Assembly (NCBI RefSeq): GCF_004310325.1
Contig: NZ_SIRT01000001.1
Span: 558,001-622,000 of the forward strand
Length of the DNA stretch: 64,000 bases
Reading direction: 5' to 3'
Origin: Hyunsoonleella flava
GTDB lineage: Bacteria > Bacteroidota > Bacteroidia > Flavobacteriales > Flavobacteriaceae
In this document: in pieces, positions 43,689 through 53,677 of the stretch
How positions within the stretch are numbered: the stretch's first letter is position 1
Layout: every line of letters starts with the position of its first letter
Notes under the pieces: model-generated
Databases searched by the model: none
What the model was told of the DNA's origin: nothing
Seen by the model: only the letters and a program-made list of their open reading frames with translations
Program-made: the position numbers and the translations under genes

Positions 43689-46226
43689 TTATTCGTTATT
43701 ATTGTTTTCTGTATCATTATTATCAACAGTTGTGCCATCATTTGAAACATCAGTGTTTTCAGTCGTTTCATCTACATCTACATCGTCTTCATCATGCCTA
43801 ACTTTAGCAACTGCAGCAATGGAGTCTTTACCTTTAAGGTTTATCAATTTTACACCCTGTGTAGCACGCCCCATAACACGTAAATCTTCAACCGCCATTC
43901 TGATGGCGATACCAGATTTATTGATAATCATTAAATCATCATTATCTGTAACGTTTTTGATAGACACTAAGTTACCAGTTTTTTCGGTAATAGAGATGGT
44001 TTTTACACCTTTTCCACCTCTGTTGGTAATTCGGTAATCATCTAGACTAGAGCGTTTTCCATACCCATTCTCTGATACCACAAGTATGTTGCTCTCCATA
44101 TCATCCACTGCAATCATACCAATAACCTCATCTTTATCGTTCGCTAGTTTAATGCCTCTAACACCAGATGCATTTCTGCCCATTGGTCTTGTTTTGGCTT
44201 CTTCAAAACGAATGGCTTTTCCAGATTTAAGCGCAAGCATTACTTGACTTTCTCCGGTTGTCAATTTAGCCTCAAGTAGTTCGTCGTCTTCTTTGATGGT
44301 AATGGCATTGATACCATTAGTTCTTGGCCTTGAATATTGCTCTAAAGACGTCTTTTTAACTTGTCCTTTTTTAGTAGCCATTATAACATAATGCTTATTG
44401 ATATAATCCTCATCTTTTAAATCTTGAGTACAGATAAACGCCATTACCTTATCATCTTGCTCAATATTTATTAAGTTTTGAATCGCCCTTCCCTTTGAAG
44501 TTTTTGTACCTTCTGGAATTTCATAAACACGCATCCAGAAACATTTACCTTTTTGGGTAAAGAAGAGCATATACTGATGATTAGTACCTACAAATAGATG
44601 CTCTAGGAAATCCTCGTTTCTGGTAGTTGATGCCTTCTGTCCAACACCTCCTCTATTTTGTGTTTTATATTCAGTAAGCGATGTACGCTTGATGTAGCCA
44701 GCATGAGAAATGGTGATTACTACTTTCTCATTTGGAATCATATCCTCTATACTTAAGTCGCCTCCTGCATATTCAATTACAGAGCGTCTTTCATCTCCAT
44801 ATTTATCGCGAATAACTTCTAACTCTTCCTTAATGATATTCATTCTGCGGTCTTTCTTATCAAGAATATCCTTTAAATCGGCTATAGTCTTGATAATTTC
44901 ATCATATTCTGAACGCAGCTTGTCTTGCTCCAGTCCCGTTAATTGACGTAGACGCATTTCAACAATGGCACGAGCTTGAATTTCAGAAAGTTCAAAACGT
45001 TTAATCAAATTATTACGCGCTTCATCAGCATTGGAGGATGCTCTAATAATTTTGATAACTTCATCTATATTATCAGAAGCAATTATTAAACCTTCTAAAA
45101 TGTGCGCTCTTTCTTCCGCTTTGCGCAATTCATATTGGGTTCTTCTAACTACAACTTCATGTCTGTGTTCAACAAAATAATGGATTAAATCTTTTAAGTT
45201 TAGAAGCTGTGGCCTACCATTAACCAATGCAATGTTATTCACACTAAATGAGGACTGTAACGCGGTATACTTATACAATTTGTTTAATACAATATTTGGT
45301 ATAGCATCACGCTTTAAAACGTAAACAATACGCATTCCTTTTCTATCAGATTCATCACGGATTGTAGAAATGCCTTCAAGCTTTTTCTCATTCACTAAGT
45401 CGGCAGTTTTCTTAATCATATCTGCCTTATTTACCTGATATGGAATTTCGTCAACTATAATGCATTCACGCCCATTAACTTCTTCAATATTTGCTTTTCC
45501 ACGAAGTACAATTCTACCACGCCCAGTTTGGAATGCATCCCTAACACCATCATAACCATAAATAGTCCCCCCAGTTGGAAAATCGGGAGCCTTTATATGC
45601 GTCATTAATTCGTCAATCTCGATATCAGTGTTATCTATATAAGCAATAGTGCCATTTACAACTTCAGTTAAATTATGAGGAGGCATGTTTGTGGCCATAC
45701 CCACGGCAATTCCTGAAGCACCGTTTACCAACAATCCAGGAATCCTGGTTGGCAAAACGGTAGGCTCTTGCAACGTATCATCAAAATTCAATTTATGGTC
45801 TACCGTTTCTTTGTCAATGTCTGCAAGCATTTCCTCGGAAATTTTTTGCATTCTTGCCTCTGTATAACGCATAGCTGCTGGACTATCACCATCCACAGAA
45901 CCGAAGTTGCCTTGTCCATCTACTAACATGTATCGTAAGCTCCATTCTTGCGCCATACGCACCATGGTATCGTAAACCGAAGTATCACCATGTGGGTGAT
46001 ATTTACCTAAAACTTCCCCAACTATTCTAGCTGATTTCTTGTGTGCCGAATTCGCTCTAACTCCCAATTCGTGCATACCGTAAAGTACGCGTCTGTGAAC
46101 TGGCTTTAAGCCATCCCTTACATCTGGTAATGCACGTGACACAATGACCGACATTGAGTAATCAATGTACGCAGATTTCATCTCATCTTCAATGTTGATA
46201 GGTATCAGTTTTTCTCCTTCTGCCAT
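43689..46226 (-). CDS. gyrA: DNA gyrase subunit A
   Basis: An 845-residue type IIA topoisomerase subunit. The N-terminal breakage-reunion domain has [20 protein letters not shown] and the catalytic tyrosine in [10 protein letters not shown] (about residue 120), and [17 protein letters not shown] in the quinolone-resistance region. The C-terminal beta-pinwheel carries the GyrA box as QNRGGVG rather than the canonical QRRGGKG. The tail (after residue 810) is strongly acidic and Asn-rich. With GyrB it introduces negative supercoils. It is upstream of the TPR gene and divergent from clpC. Confidence 0.97.
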   Translation of the reverse strand: MAEGEKLIPINIEDEMKSAYIDYSMSVIVSRALPDVRDGLKPVHRRVLYGMHELGVRANSAHKKSARIVGEVLGKYHPHGDTSVYDTMVRMAQEWSLRYMLVDGQGNFGSVDGDSPAAMRYTEARMQKISEEMLADIDKETVDHKLNFDDTLQEPTVLPTRIPGLLVNGASGIAVGMATNMPPHNLTEVVNGTIAYIDNTDIEIDELMTHIKAPDFPTGGTIYGYDGVRDAFQTGRGRIVLRGKANIEEVNGRECIIVDEIPYQVNKADMIKKTADLVNEKKLEGISTIRDESDRKGMRIVYVLKRDAIPNIVLNKLYKYTALQSSFSVNNIALVNGRPQLLNLKDLIHYFVEHRHEVVVRRTQYELRKAEERAHILEGLIIASDNIDEVIKIIRASSNADEARNNLIKRFELSEIQARAIVEMRLRQLTGLEQDKLRSEYDEIIKTIADLKDILDKKDRRMNIIKEELEVIRDKYGDERRSVIEYAGGDLSIEDMIPNEKVVITISHAGYIKRTSLTEYKTQNRGGVGQKASTTRNEDFLEHLFVGTNHQYMLFFTQKGKCFWMRVYEIPEGTKTSKGRAIQNLINIEQDDKVMAFICTQDLKDEDYINKHYVIMATKKGQVKKTSLEQYSRPRTNGINAITIKEDDELLEAKLTTGESQVMLALKSGKAIRFEEAKTRPMGRNASGVRGIKLANDKDEVIGMIAVDDMESNILVVSENGYGKRSSLDDYRITNRGGKGVKTISITEKTGNLVSIKNVTDNDDLMIINKSGIAIRMAVEDLRVMGRATQGVKLINLKGKDSIAAVAKVRHDEDDVDVDETTENTDVSNDGTTVDNNDTENNNNE

Positions 46227-46488
46227 ATATAATTTAATTTAATTTTTACGAATTTTTCAAAACATGCTAATATACGAATTTCATTAGTGAGAATAAGAGA
46301 TTTACACTTCCAATTTAGGACTTTTTATTAACAATTTTGTACCTGTTTTTCGTTAATAACTATAAGCGAATATGCTTTGATTTTCTGATTAATTTTTCGT
46401 CAATTAGCATGGCGTATAGATTTTAAGGTATAGTTTTTGCTTTGAGTAAAACTATTTTAGTATTTTTAATGCAGAAAGGAACTTAGTT

Positions 46489-49041
46489 ATGGATGATAAT
46501 TTTTCCCCCAGAGTAAAGGATGTAATAGCATATAGTAAGGAAGAAGCGTTGCGTTTGGGCCATGATTTTATTGGTACCGAACATTTAATGCTTGGGCTTT
46601 TACGCGATGGCAATGGTAAGGCTATTGATATATTGAACGCATTGGATGTAGACTTGAACCACTTAAGACGAAAGGTGGAGATTTTAAGTCCTGCAAACCC
46701 TAATATTAACATTGCTTCAAACCAAAAGAAAAACCTGCACTTAACGCGACAAGCAGAACGCGCTTTAAAAACCACTTTTTTAGAGGCAAAACTATTTCAA
46801 AGTACTTCGATAAATACTGCGCATTTGCTATTGTGTATTTTAAGAAATGAAAACGACCCAACTACCAAACTACTGAACAAGTTAAAAGTTGACTATGATA
46901 ATGTTAAAGAACAATTTAAACAAATGATTACAAACGAAAACGACGATTATATAGAGCCTAAATCAGAGTCTTTTCAAGATGATGATTCTAATTTAGGAGA
47001 TGAATCTCAAAAGGATAATATTTTTAATTCCCCTTCGGGTAAGTCAAATAAGAAGTCTAAAACACCTGTTTTGGATAACTTTGGACGGGATTTAACGGCT
47101 TTAGCCGAAGAAGGGAAGCTAGACCCTGTTGTAGGGAGAGAAGCTGAAATACAGCGTGTTTCACAGATTTTAAGTAGAAGAAAGAAAAACAATCCGCTTT
47201 TAATTGGAGAACCTGGTGTTGGTAAATCTGCCATTGCTGAAGGTTTAGCGCTTAGAATTGTAAAACGAAAAGTGTCTAGAATCCTATTTAATAAAAGGGT
47301 TGTAACGCTTGATTTGGCAAGCTTAGTGGCTGGCACGAAATATAGAGGTCAGTTTGAGGAGCGTATGAAGGCGGTAATGAACGAGCTGGAAAAAAATGAT
47401 GATGTTATTTTATTCATTGATGAAATTCATACCATAGTTGGTGCGGGTGGTGCCACAGGAAGTTTAGATGCGTCTAACATGTTTAAACCAGCATTGGCAC
47501 GAGGCGAAATTCAATGTATTGGTGCTACAACTTTAGATGAATACAGACAATATATAGAGAAAGACGGTGCCTTAGAGCGTCGTTTTCAAAAAGTTATTGT
47601 GCAGCCTACTACTGTTGAGGAAACCATAGAAATTCTCAATAATATTAAAGGTAAGTATGAGGAACATCACAATGTTGATTTTACAGATGAAGCCATACAG
47701 GCTTGTGTAAAATTAACCAACAGATATATGACAGACAGGTTTTTACCGGACAAAGCCATTGATGCTTTGGATGAAGCAGGTTCTCGAGTTCATATTACAA
47801 ATATTGATGTACCCCAGCAGATTTTAGAGTTGGAGAGACAATTAGAACAAGTAAGGGAAACTAAAAACTCAGTTGTTAAAAAGCAAAAGTATGAAGAAGC
47901 CGCTAAATTAAGAGATGATGAAAAACGCTTAGAAAAGGATTTAGCTGTTGCACAGGAAAAATGGGAAGAAGAAACCAAACAACATCGTGAAATTGTTACA
48001 GAAGAGAATGTTGCTGACGTTGTATCTATGATGACGGGTATTCCAGTAAATAGAATCGCGCAAACTGAGATTAACAAATTAGCTGAATTACCGAATTTGA
48101 TAAAAGGAAAAGTAATTGGGCAAGACCAAGCGGTAGCCAAAGTGGTTAAAGCTATTCAACGTAACCGCGCAGGATTGAAAGATCCTAATAAACCCATTGG
48201 ATCATTTATTTTCCTAGGGCAAACAGGTGTTGGTAAAACCCAATTGGCAAAAGTGTTATCTCGCGAATTGTTTGACAGTGAAGATTCTTTGATAAGAATT
48301 GATATGAGTGAGTACATGGAGAAGTTCGCTATTTCTCGTTTAGTTGGTGCACCTCCAGGATATGTTGGTTATGAAGAAGGTGGGCAATTGACTGAAAAAG
48401 TACGTCGTAAACCTTATTCTGTGATTCTATTGGATGAAATTGAAAAAGCACATCCTGATGTGTTCAACATGTTACTGCAGGTACTTGATGATGGCCATTT
48501 AACAGATAGCTTGGGCAGAAAAATCGATTTTAGAAATACTATAATCATCATGACATCAAATATTGGAGCAAGAAAGCTTCAAGATTTTGGATCAGGTATT
48601 GGTTTTGGTACATCGGCTCAAAAAGCGCAAGAAGATTCAAATGCTCAAAAAGTAATTGAAAATGCACTTAAAAAATCCTTCGCACCAGAGTTCTTGAATA
48701 GAATTGATGACGTAGTGGTGTTTAATCCTCTTGAAAGAGAAGATATCAATCAGATTATAGATATTGAATTAGAGAAGCTTCTTGCAAGAATTAAAGGTTT
48801 GGGCTATAACCTAAAGTTAACCAAGACGGCAAAAGATTATATTGCCGACAAAGGTTTTGACAAGCAATATGGCGCAAGACCACTAAAGCGTGCCATTCAA
48901 AAGTATATTGAAGACGCATTAGCTGAAGAGATTGTTGCTTCCAACCTGCAAGAAGGTGATAAAATTATTATCGATTTAGATAAGAAAACAGATGAATTGA
49001 GTATTAAGATTGAAAAGGCTGAAAAGTCAACAGAATCTTAA
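46489..49041 (+). CDS. clpC: ATP-dependent Clp protease ATP-binding subunit ClpC
   Basis: An 850-residue AAA+ unfoldase. It has two N-terminal Clp repeats (residues about 4-145), the first AAA domain with Walker A GEPGVGKSAIAEG and Walker B VILFIDEIHT, and a UVR-type coiled linker (YEEAAKLRDDEKRLEKDL). The second AAA domain has GQTGVGKTQLAKVL and VILLDEIEKAHPDVF, and a C-terminal small domain follows. The linker marks ClpC rather than ClpA or ClpB. It unfolds substrates for ClpP. It is divergent from gyrA across a 262-nt gap in which only a weak TTTG/TATTTTTA promoter-like pair (46441 and 46461) is seen. Confidence 0.95.
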   Translation: MDDNFSPRVKDVIAYSKEEALRLGHDFIGTEHLMLGLLRDGNGKAIDILNALDVDLNHLRRKVEILSPANPNINIASNQKKNLHLTRQAERALKTTFLEAKLFQSTSINTAHLLLCILRNENDPTTKLLNKLKVDYDNVKEQFKQMITNENDDYIEPKSESFQDDDSNLGDESQKDNIFNSPSGKSNKKSKTPVLDNFGRDLTALAEEGKLDPVVGREAEIQRVSQILSRRKKNNPLLIGEPGVGKSAIAEGLALRIVKRKVSRILFNKRVVTLDLASLVAGTKYRGQFEERMKAVMNELEKNDDVILFIDEIHTIVGAGGATGSLDASNMFKPALARGEIQCIGATTLDEYRQYIEKDGALERRFQKVIVQPTTVEETIEILNNIKGKYEEHHNVDFTDEAIQACVKLTNRYMTDRFLPDKAIDALDEAGSRVHITNIDVPQQILELERQLEQVRETKNSVVKKQKYEEAAKLRDDEKRLEKDLAVAQEKWEEETKQHREIVTEENVADVVSMMTGIPVNRIAQTEINKLAELPNLIKGKVIGQDQAVAKVVKAIQRNRAGLKDPNKPIGSFIFLGQTGVGKTQLAKVLSRELFDSEDSLIRIDMSEYMEKFAISRLVGAPPGYVGYEEGGQLTEKVRRKPYSVILLDEIEKAHPDVFNMLLQVLDDGHLTDSLGRKIDFRNTIIIMTSNIGARKLQDFGSGIGFGTSAQKAQEDSNAQKVIENALKKSFAPEFLNRIDDVVVFNPLEREDINQIIDIELEKLLARIKGLGYNLKLTKTAKDYIADKGFDKQYGARPLKRAIQKYIEDALAEEIVASNLQEGDKIIIDLDKKTDELSIKIEKAEKSTES

Positions 49042-49060
49042 TTATTAAGAATTTAATTTT

Positions 49061-49101
49061 AAAAAAGTCCTTTAGGAATTATTCCTGAAGGATTTTTTTT
49101 A
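49061..49101 (+). terminator. Terminator after clpC
   Basis: Stem AAAAAGTCCTTTAGGAAT with ATTCCTGAAGGATTTTTT, few mismatches, and an 8-T run. It may also serve the converging transporter gene that ends at 49099. Confidence 0.82.
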
Positions 49102-50478
49102 TGATGCTTTTTTGGGTACTCTAAACAATAAGATAATACCAATTAAAAAGAAGACGAATAAAAACAAAATAGCAGATCGCATAGTATATAATTGATCCAC
49201 CACTGCAAATATGGACATACCAATTACAATACCTATTTTTTCTGCAACATCGTAAAAACTAAAGTACGAGGTAGTATCCTCAGTTTCTGGTAAAAATTTG
49301 GAATAGGTAGAGCGGGCCAAAGACTGGACACCTCCCATGACAAATCCAACCAATGTCGCTGCAATATAAAACTCCATTGGCATCTTCATGAAATAAGCAT
49401 AGAAACATAAGCCCATCCAAATGATATTGATGCCGATTAGTGTTTTGATGTTCCCATATTTATTTGACATCTTAGAAGTAACGAACGCTCCTAAAACTGC
49501 GACCAGCTGTATTAACAAAATACTTCCAATAAGTCCTGTTGTTTTGTGTTCTTCATCATTCCAAAGTATTTCTTTTTCACCAAAATACACTGCCATTAAC
49601 ATTATCGTTTGTACGGCCATACTAAAAACAAAAAATGCATTTAGATAGCGTTTTAACCTCAAATTATTTTTCAATTCTCTCCAAACTGATTTCAATTCCT
49701 TAAAACCATTAAACACCACATCTTTGGTGACTTTACGACCTTTTGAACTTCCTTTAGGTAAGTGATAAAATGTATATTGACTAAATAAAACCCACCATAG
49801 TCCCACAGTAATAAATGAAATTTTCATGGCTTCAAAAGATGCCGAATTCTTTGCCTTTTCCAAAGCTTCAGCTATTTCAATTTCACTTCCGTTAAGTTTG
49901 ATATCTTCAGAAATACTAATATCAAAACCAAACCAATTTGGAAACATAACCATTAATAAATTCAAAATAAGTAGTAGAACACTTCCAATATACCCCCAAG
50001 AAAAGCCTTTGGCGCTAATACTGTCTTGTTGTTCTGGATATGCTATATCTGGCAGATAAGAATTATAAAACACCAGACTTCCCCAATAACCTAATAGCCC
50101 CATAAAATAAAATAGAATACTGGTGTGTATATAATCCAGGTTGAAAAAATAAAGACCGATACAACCTACACCTCCAATATAACAAAAGAATTTCATGAAA
50201 TTCTTCTTGTTCCCTACATAATCTGCAATACCTGATAATAAAGGGGAAAGAAACGCTACAACCAAAAATGTAAATCCTGTTACTATTTCAATTAAAACTG
50301 TTTGTTTCATTTCAAAACCAAAAGCAGAAACCAGTTGTTCTTTGGTGTCAAATAAATTTGAGTAAAAAAGTGGAAAAATAGAAGAGGCTATGGTAAGTGT
50401 ATACACAGAATTTGCCCAATCATAAAAAGCCCAAGCATTCAAGAGTTTTTTACTGCCCTTTTGTAATGGTTCTTTCAT
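49099..50478 (-). CDS. UMF1/Atg22-like MFS transporter
   Basis: A 459-residue, 12-helix inner-membrane protein started at the ATG at 50478 (MKEPLQKGSKKLLNAWAFYD); a GTG at 50490 gives four more residues. The start NAWAFYDWANSVYTLTIASS and the late VGGVQSLARSTYSKFLPETE-like motif (read here as MGGVQSLARSTYSKF) are the marks of the UMF1 family related to yeast Atg22. Substrates are not established in bacteria; amino acid or peptide efflux has been suggested for Atg22. Monocistronic. Confidence 0.85.
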   Translation of the reverse strand: MKEPLQKGSKKLLNAWAFYDWANSVYTLTIASSIFPLFYSNLFDTKEQLVSAFGFEMKQTVLIEIVTGFTFLVVAFLSPLLSGIADYVGNKKNFMKFFCYIGGVGCIGLYFFNLDYIHTSILFYFMGLLGYWGSLVFYNSYLPDIAYPEQQDSISAKGFSWGYIGSVLLLILNLLMVMFPNWFGFDISISEDIKLNGSEIEIAEALEKAKNSASFEAMKISFITVGLWWVLFSQYTFYHLPKGSSKGRKVTKDVVFNGFKELKSVWRELKNNLRLKRYLNAFFVFSMAVQTIMLMAVYFGEKEILWNDEEHKTTGLIGSILLIQLVAVLGAFVTSKMSNKYGNIKTLIGINIIWMGLCFYAYFMKMPMEFYIAATLVGFVMGGVQSLARSTYSKFLPETEDTTSYFSFYDVAEKIGIVIGMSIFAVVDQLYTMRSAILFLFVFFLIGIILLFRVPKKAS

Positions 50479-50544
50479 AAAAAAAGTCACGCTTTAATTG
50501 CGTGACTTCTAAAATAAACAAATAATTTGTTCTATGTGTGTTTT

Positions 50545-51363
50545 TTAATTTCTAAAGGTTGTTACGCCATACTTTTTTGCTTCAGCCTTGGCTTGTGGCG
50601 CCCATTTGGTAAGGTTGGCAATTCTCGTATCATTTGATGGATGTGTACTCATAAACTCTGGCGGTGCTTGTCCTCCACTTTTAGCTTTCATACGCTTCCA
50701 CAAGCCTGCTGCTTCATCTGGATTATAACCTGCAATTGCCATTAAATATATACCGATTAAATCAGACTCCGTTTCATGACTTCTACTAAATGGTAACATT
50801 ACTCCTAGTTGAGATCCAATACCATATGCTTGATTAAAAATCGCCCTTGTTTGATCATCTTTAATTGCAACGTTTCCGGCTACTGCACCTAATTGTTGCA
50901 AAATACCGGCACTCATACGTTGTTGACCATGATTAGCTAATGCATGTGCCACCTCATGACCCATAATTGCCGCAACACCAGCTTCATTTTGCGCTATAGG
51001 TAAAATACCAGTATAAAACACAATCTTGCCTCCTGGCATACACCAAGCATTTACGGTTTCATCTTTTACTAGGTTGTATTCCCATTTATAGTCATTTAAA
51101 TATCCTTGATGACCATTAGCATTTAAATAACGTTCTGCTGCAACAGCAATACGCTGCCCAACACGCTGAATCATTTCGGCATCTTTGGTGCCGGTCACTA
51201 CGTTATTTTCATTTAAAAACTGATTGTATTGTGCAAAAGCCGTTGGGAATAATTGTGAATTTGGCACCAAAGCTATGGTTTTCTTACCTGTAAATGGATT
51301 GGTAGCACATGCAACTAAAAGTAATGCCAGTGCAAAACCAAGTATAACTTTATTTCGTTTCAT
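50545..51363 (-). CDS. M48 family metalloprotease lipoprotein
   Basis: A 272-residue protein with a lipoprotein signal ending LLLVACATNPF, followed by the TGKKTIALVPNSQLF segment usual in this LoiP/YggG-like group. The zinc site is HEVAHALANHG (HExxH) with the third ligand in RSHETESDLIGIYLM, and the late STHPSNDTRIANL is the family's C-terminal signature. It is a periplasm-facing protease, probably in outer-membrane protein quality control. Monocistronic between the UMF1 transporter and divergent msrB. Confidence 0.92.
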   Translation of the reverse strand: MKRNKVILGFALALLLVACATNPFTGKKTIALVPNSQLFPTAFAQYNQFLNENNVVTGTKDAEMIQRVGQRIAVAAERYLNANGHQGYLNDYKWEYNLVKDETVNAWCMPGGKIVFYTGILPIAQNEAGVAAIMGHEVAHALANHGQQRMSAGILQQLGAVAGNVAIKDDQTRAIFNQAYGIGSQLGVMLPFSRSHETESDLIGIYLMAIAGYNPDEAAGLWKRMKAKSGGQAPPEFMSTHPSNDTRIANLTKWAPQAKAEAKKYGVTTFRN

Positions 51364-51535
51364 ATTAACGTTAAATTTAGAGTTAAAAATACAAAATCAA
51401 TGTATATTAATGAGACACTTTTTATTTTTATTGGTCACATTTTACTTTTTTAAGTTAAGAAAAATAAATGCAAGAATTTCTAAAGCGATGTTATTTTTAT
51501 TTAAAACAAACGACTGACTACTAAAAATTAGTATT

Positions 51536-52024
51536 ATGAAGAATTTCCTTGCTCTAGTAGCTTTTACTGTATTGTTTAGTTGCAATTCCACCGCTCAAAA
51601 AAAATCGGAAAGTAAAACCGAAAAAAAGAATTTTAAAGTCACCAAAACAGATGCCGAATGGAAAAAGCAGCTTACCGACCTGGAGTATTATGTGCTGCGA
51701 AAAGCTGGCACAGAACGTGCCTTTACTAGTCCATTAAATAAAAACTATAAAGAAGGCACATATGTATGCAAAGGCTGTGATACACCGCTTTTTAAAAGCC
51801 AACATAAATTTGATTCTGGTACAGGGTGGCCTAGTTTTGACAGAGAAATCAAAGGTAATGTCGAGTTTTCAACCGATTATAATTTAGGATATGCCAGAAC
51901 GGAAGAGCATTGTGCCACTTGTGGCGGACATCTAGGACATGTATTTAATGACGGCCCTAGGGATACTACTGGAAAACGCCATTGTATAAACGGTGCTGCC
52001 TTAAAATTTATTCCAAAGGAATAA
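51536..52024 (+). CDS. msrB: Peptide-methionine (R)-S-oxide reductase, lipoprotein
   Basis: A 162-residue enzyme with a lipoprotein-like signal (LVAFTVLFSCNSTAQ), so it protects exported proteins. The catalytic domain has both zinc CxxC pairs (VCKGCD, CATCGG), the substrate site FDSGTGWPSFD, and the catalytic cysteine in RHCINGAALKF. It reduces methionine-R-sulfoxide with a thiol donor. The next gene, DUF1572, starts 16 nt later and may be co-transcribed. Confidence 0.95.
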   Translation: MKNFLALVAFTVLFSCNSTAQKKSESKTEKKNFKVTKTDAEWKKQLTDLEYYVLRKAGTERAFTSPLNKNYKEGTYVCKGCDTPLFKSQHKFDSGTGWPSFDREIKGNVEFSTDYNLGYARTEEHCATCGGHLGHVFNDGPRDTTGKRHCINGAALKFIPKE

Positions 52025-52040
52025 TTCGTATTTTTAAAAT

Positions 52041-52592
52041 ATGGAAAGCTACCTAACCAGTATTAAAAAGCAATTTGAATATTATAAATCCTTGGGAGAT
52101 AAAACTTTTAAGGATTTAACTTTTGCTGAATTGCAAAAAGAGTTCGCTCAGGATTCTAATTCAATTTCAATTATTGTAAAACATATGGCTGGTAACATGT
52201 TGAGTAGGTGGACTAACTTTTTAACCGAGGATGGCGAAAAAGAATGGCGCCATCGCGACCAAGAGTTCATAGACACCTATACCTCAAAAGATGATTTAAT
52301 TGCAGATTGGAAAAAAGGTTGGGAATGTCTTTTTGATGCTATTACTCCTCTGGAAGAAAAAGATTTGGAGCAAATTATTTATATAAGAAATCAAGGGCAC
52401 ACGGTGATTGAAGCCATCAATAGACAACTAGCACATTATGCTTATCATATAGGGCAAATTGTGTTTTTGGGTAAGTTGCTAAAAGGTAAGAACTGGATTT
52501 CCCTCTCAATTCCGAAAGGAGATTCTTCAAAATACAATAAGGATAAGTTTAGTAAAGAAAAAAGTAGAACACATTTTACTGATGATGTATAA
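52041..52592 (+). CDS. DUF1572 (DinB-like) family protein
   Basis: A 183-residue soluble four-helix protein matching DUF1572, part of the DinB/YfiT superfamily. It has the N-terminal helix SYLTSIKKQFEYYKSLGDKT, ISIIVKHMAGNMLSRWTNFL with a metal-ligand-like histidine, and INRQLAHYAYHIGQIVFLGK supplying the two other histidines. These three histidines may bind a metal, as in bacillithiol- or mycothiol-dependent DinB enzymes; activity here is unproven. It follows msrB by 16 nt and is closed by a strong terminator. Confidence 0.85.
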   Translation: MESYLTSIKKQFEYYKSLGDKTFKDLTFAELQKEFAQDSNSISIIVKHMAGNMLSRWTNFLTEDGEKEWRHRDQEFIDTYTSKDDLIADWKKGWECLFDAITPLEEKDLEQIIYIRNQGHTVIEAINRQLAHYAYHIGQIVFLGKLLKGKNWISLSIPKGDSSKYNKDKFSKEKSRTHFTDDV

Positions 52593-52623
52593 AAAACTTC
52601 TCAATTTTTTTGAGAAGTTTTTT
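52591..52623. terminator. Bidirectional terminator
   Basis: Stem AAAAAACTTCTCA / TGAGAAGTTTTTT with a T-rich loop, between the converging DUF1572 and NTF2-like genes. Confidence 0.86.
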
Positions 52624-52639
52624 AGTATTGCTACATTAT

Positions 52640-53584
52640 TTATTTTGCTTCTAAAGTTTTGGAGCTAAAATAACCTATTGATCTAGCGATTTTGCCATCA
52701 TCGTTAAAATCATGTGTATACATAGCAGGCATTGTTAGCCTCTTCTTGTCAGATTTTCTAATAACTCGAAAGTTCCACCAAGATTGAACGGTGGTTCCCC
52801 CACCTCCTATTTCATAATCTAAAGCATCTGGATAACCCACAACATCAATACTTACAATTTCAAAATTTTCATAAAAATCTTTATGCATCTCTTTTATTTC
52901 ATCTAAGTTCATACGCTCATCTATGGGCATTTCTAAATTACTAAACTGCGCTTTTTCATCAAAATAGCTATATGCCTTCTCCAAATCCATATTTTCAAAT
53001 GCAGCCATCATTCTTCTTACTTTATTGATGTAATCATGCTGATTGTAGATAGTACCGTTGGTTCTCTCAGAAAACCCCTCTCTTAGAGTTTGAAACACTG
53101 TTCCATCATCATAGGTTATCATCGTTTTAATTTTATTGTCTTTATTAATAACGAAAAGCCTGTGAAGTGGCATGTTTAGTTTTACACCTGTTTCGTTATG
53201 TACTCCTTTAAGCATATCCCAGGTTTGCACCCATACATCACCTTCTTTGTTGTCTTTCTTATACTCCAGTGCATCTGGATAAGCCCCAGGATATCTTTCT
53301 ATATTTAGATAAGACGCATTGTTTACCCAGAAAATAGATTGACGTAAAAGGGTAGCCTTATCAACACCTTTATTTTGTGGATTCGTATTCATGCCATTAA
53401 AAGATTTAAAATCATCTGCTAAGAGACTCTTTAGTTTTGTGGTGTCACCCTTTATAAAAGCTTGCTGCGCCTGTTCTGCAACTTCAATAGCTGGATGCTC
53501 GAGGTAGATAGTTCCGTTTTTTTTGGTTTGAGAATAGATGATACCAGTAAGCAGTATCATAGTGATAATGGTTAGATTTTTCAT
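52640..53584 (-). CDS. Secreted protein with two NTF2/SnoaL-like domains
   Basis: A 314-residue exported protein (signal peptide MKNLTIITMILLTGIIYSQT). Two similar halves each follow the NTF2-like pattern. Residues about 30-165 include EVAEQAQQAFIKGDTTKLKS and LLADDFKSFNG; residues about 185-310 include YINKVRRMMAAFENMDLEKA and YSYFDEKAQFSN. Both halves share a YPDALxY/GYPDALDY motif, which supports internal duplication. Possible ligand-binding or hydratase-like activity outside the cytoplasm; nothing more specific can be said. Confidence 0.78.
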   Translation of the reverse strand: MKNLTIITMILLTGIIYSQTKKNGTIYLEHPAIEVAEQAQQAFIKGDTTKLKSLLADDFKSFNGMNTNPQNKGVDKATLLRQSIFWVNNASYLNIERYPGAYPDALEYKKDNKEGDVWVQTWDMLKGVHNETGVKLNMPLHRLFVINKDNKIKTMITYDDGTVFQTLREGFSERTNGTIYNQHDYINKVRRMMAAFENMDLEKAYSYFDEKAQFSNLEMPIDERMNLDEIKEMHKDFYENFEIVSIDVVGYPDALDYEIGGGGTTVQSWWNFRVIRKSDKKRLTMPAMYTHDFNDDGKIARSIGYFSSKTLEAK

Positions 53585-53677
53585 TTAAAATAAAATTTGA
53601 TTGTTAATAGTTTTTCAATGTAGCTAAAAAACTGACAACAAATCTTATACTATGTTAAGAGCGCAGAAATAAGGGAA

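Noticed and set aside
43684-44037. A 117-codon plus-strand frame
   Set aside because: It is antisense to the gyrA 3' end; Ser/Thr-rich composition reflects the acidic tail read backwards.
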